This document shows positions 5,071 through 5,073 of a stretch of 5,073 nucleotides of DNA, one piece after another. Numbering within the stretch: position 1 is the first letter of the stretch; every line of letters begins with the position of its first letter. This DNA is from Planctomycetaceae bacterium. GTDB lineage: Bacteria > Planctomycetota > Planctomycetia > Planctomycetales > Planctomycetaceae. Location of the stretch: contig WFOZ01000050.1 in the NCBI GenBank assembly GCA_015487825.1, positions 1 to 5,073 on the forward strand. Reading direction: 5' to 3'. The translations under genes and the position numbers were made by a program. Below the pieces are notes generated by a model that was given only the letters and a program-made list of their open reading frames with translations, was not told where the DNA came from and did no database searches.

Positions 5071-5073
5071 GAC

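Larger units (their letters stand above)
4645..5073. other. Gene-free region with promoter, hairpin and inverted repeats
   Basis: No reading frame here looks like a protein gene. In order it contains the A+T-rich leader and likely promoter of the - strand unit (about 4645-4740), a small hairpin (4752-4772), an A-rich stretch with a G6 run (4815-4820), the long inverted repeat (4819-4956), and an imperfect inverted repeat at the right edge (5023-5070). On the - strand two frames stay open to the right edge (one from about 4979, one from about 4907). They show no recognisable protein pattern and could at most be the 3' end of a gene beyond the window. Confidence 0.6.

Overview
The window suggests a bacterium of the Planctomycetota, probably of the Gimesia/Rubinisphaera type. 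This is an inference from moderate G+C content by eye, the order yicC-gmk-rpoZ-coaC with a separate CoaC, a Tat-exported protein of a kind I associate with planctomycetes, and a shortened NagA-like amidohydrolase. No rRNA or other taxonomic marker is present.

Positions 1-1576 (+ strand) are a compact housekeeping operon: the last 26 codons of a YicC/YloC-family gene, guanylate kinase (gmk), RNA polymerase omega (rpoZ, overlapping gmk by 8 nt) and a CoaC-type phosphopantothenoylcysteine decarboxylase that starts at GTG 5 nt after rpoZ. The same genes cluster in Firmicutes and many other bacteria, linking RNA turnover, GTP supply, transcription and coenzyme A synthesis. CoaC here is not fused to CoaB.

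Positions 1577-1767 are non-coding, with a small operator-like palindrome. Positions 1768-3048 (+) encode a 426-residue protein with a clear twin-arginine signal. Its C-terminal part resembles Gfo/Idh/MocA oxidoreductases, but the usual dinucleotide-binding glycine motif is missing. It faces, across a 153-nt gap, a two-gene unit on the - strand.

That unit (4644 down to 3202) holds an N-acetylglucosamine-6-phosphate deacetylase-like protein of 299 residues, followed 9 nt later by a small single-pass membrane protein of unknown function. The deacetylase keeps the barrel and the metal and catalytic residues but lacks the usual N- and C-terminal beta-sandwich segments. The second gene probably starts at TTG, with its ribosome binding site overlapping the stop codon of the first.

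Positions 4645-5073 contain no convincing gene. They hold the likely - strand promoter region, a small hairpin, a long imperfect inverted repeat (28/29-nt arms, 81-nt spacer) of a type that looks dispersed in genomes, and a second imperfect inverted repeat at the right edge. I found no complete mobile element, CRISPR array, RNA gene or obvious new defence system. The most interesting items are the stripped-down deacetylase with its membrane partner and the long inverted repeat.
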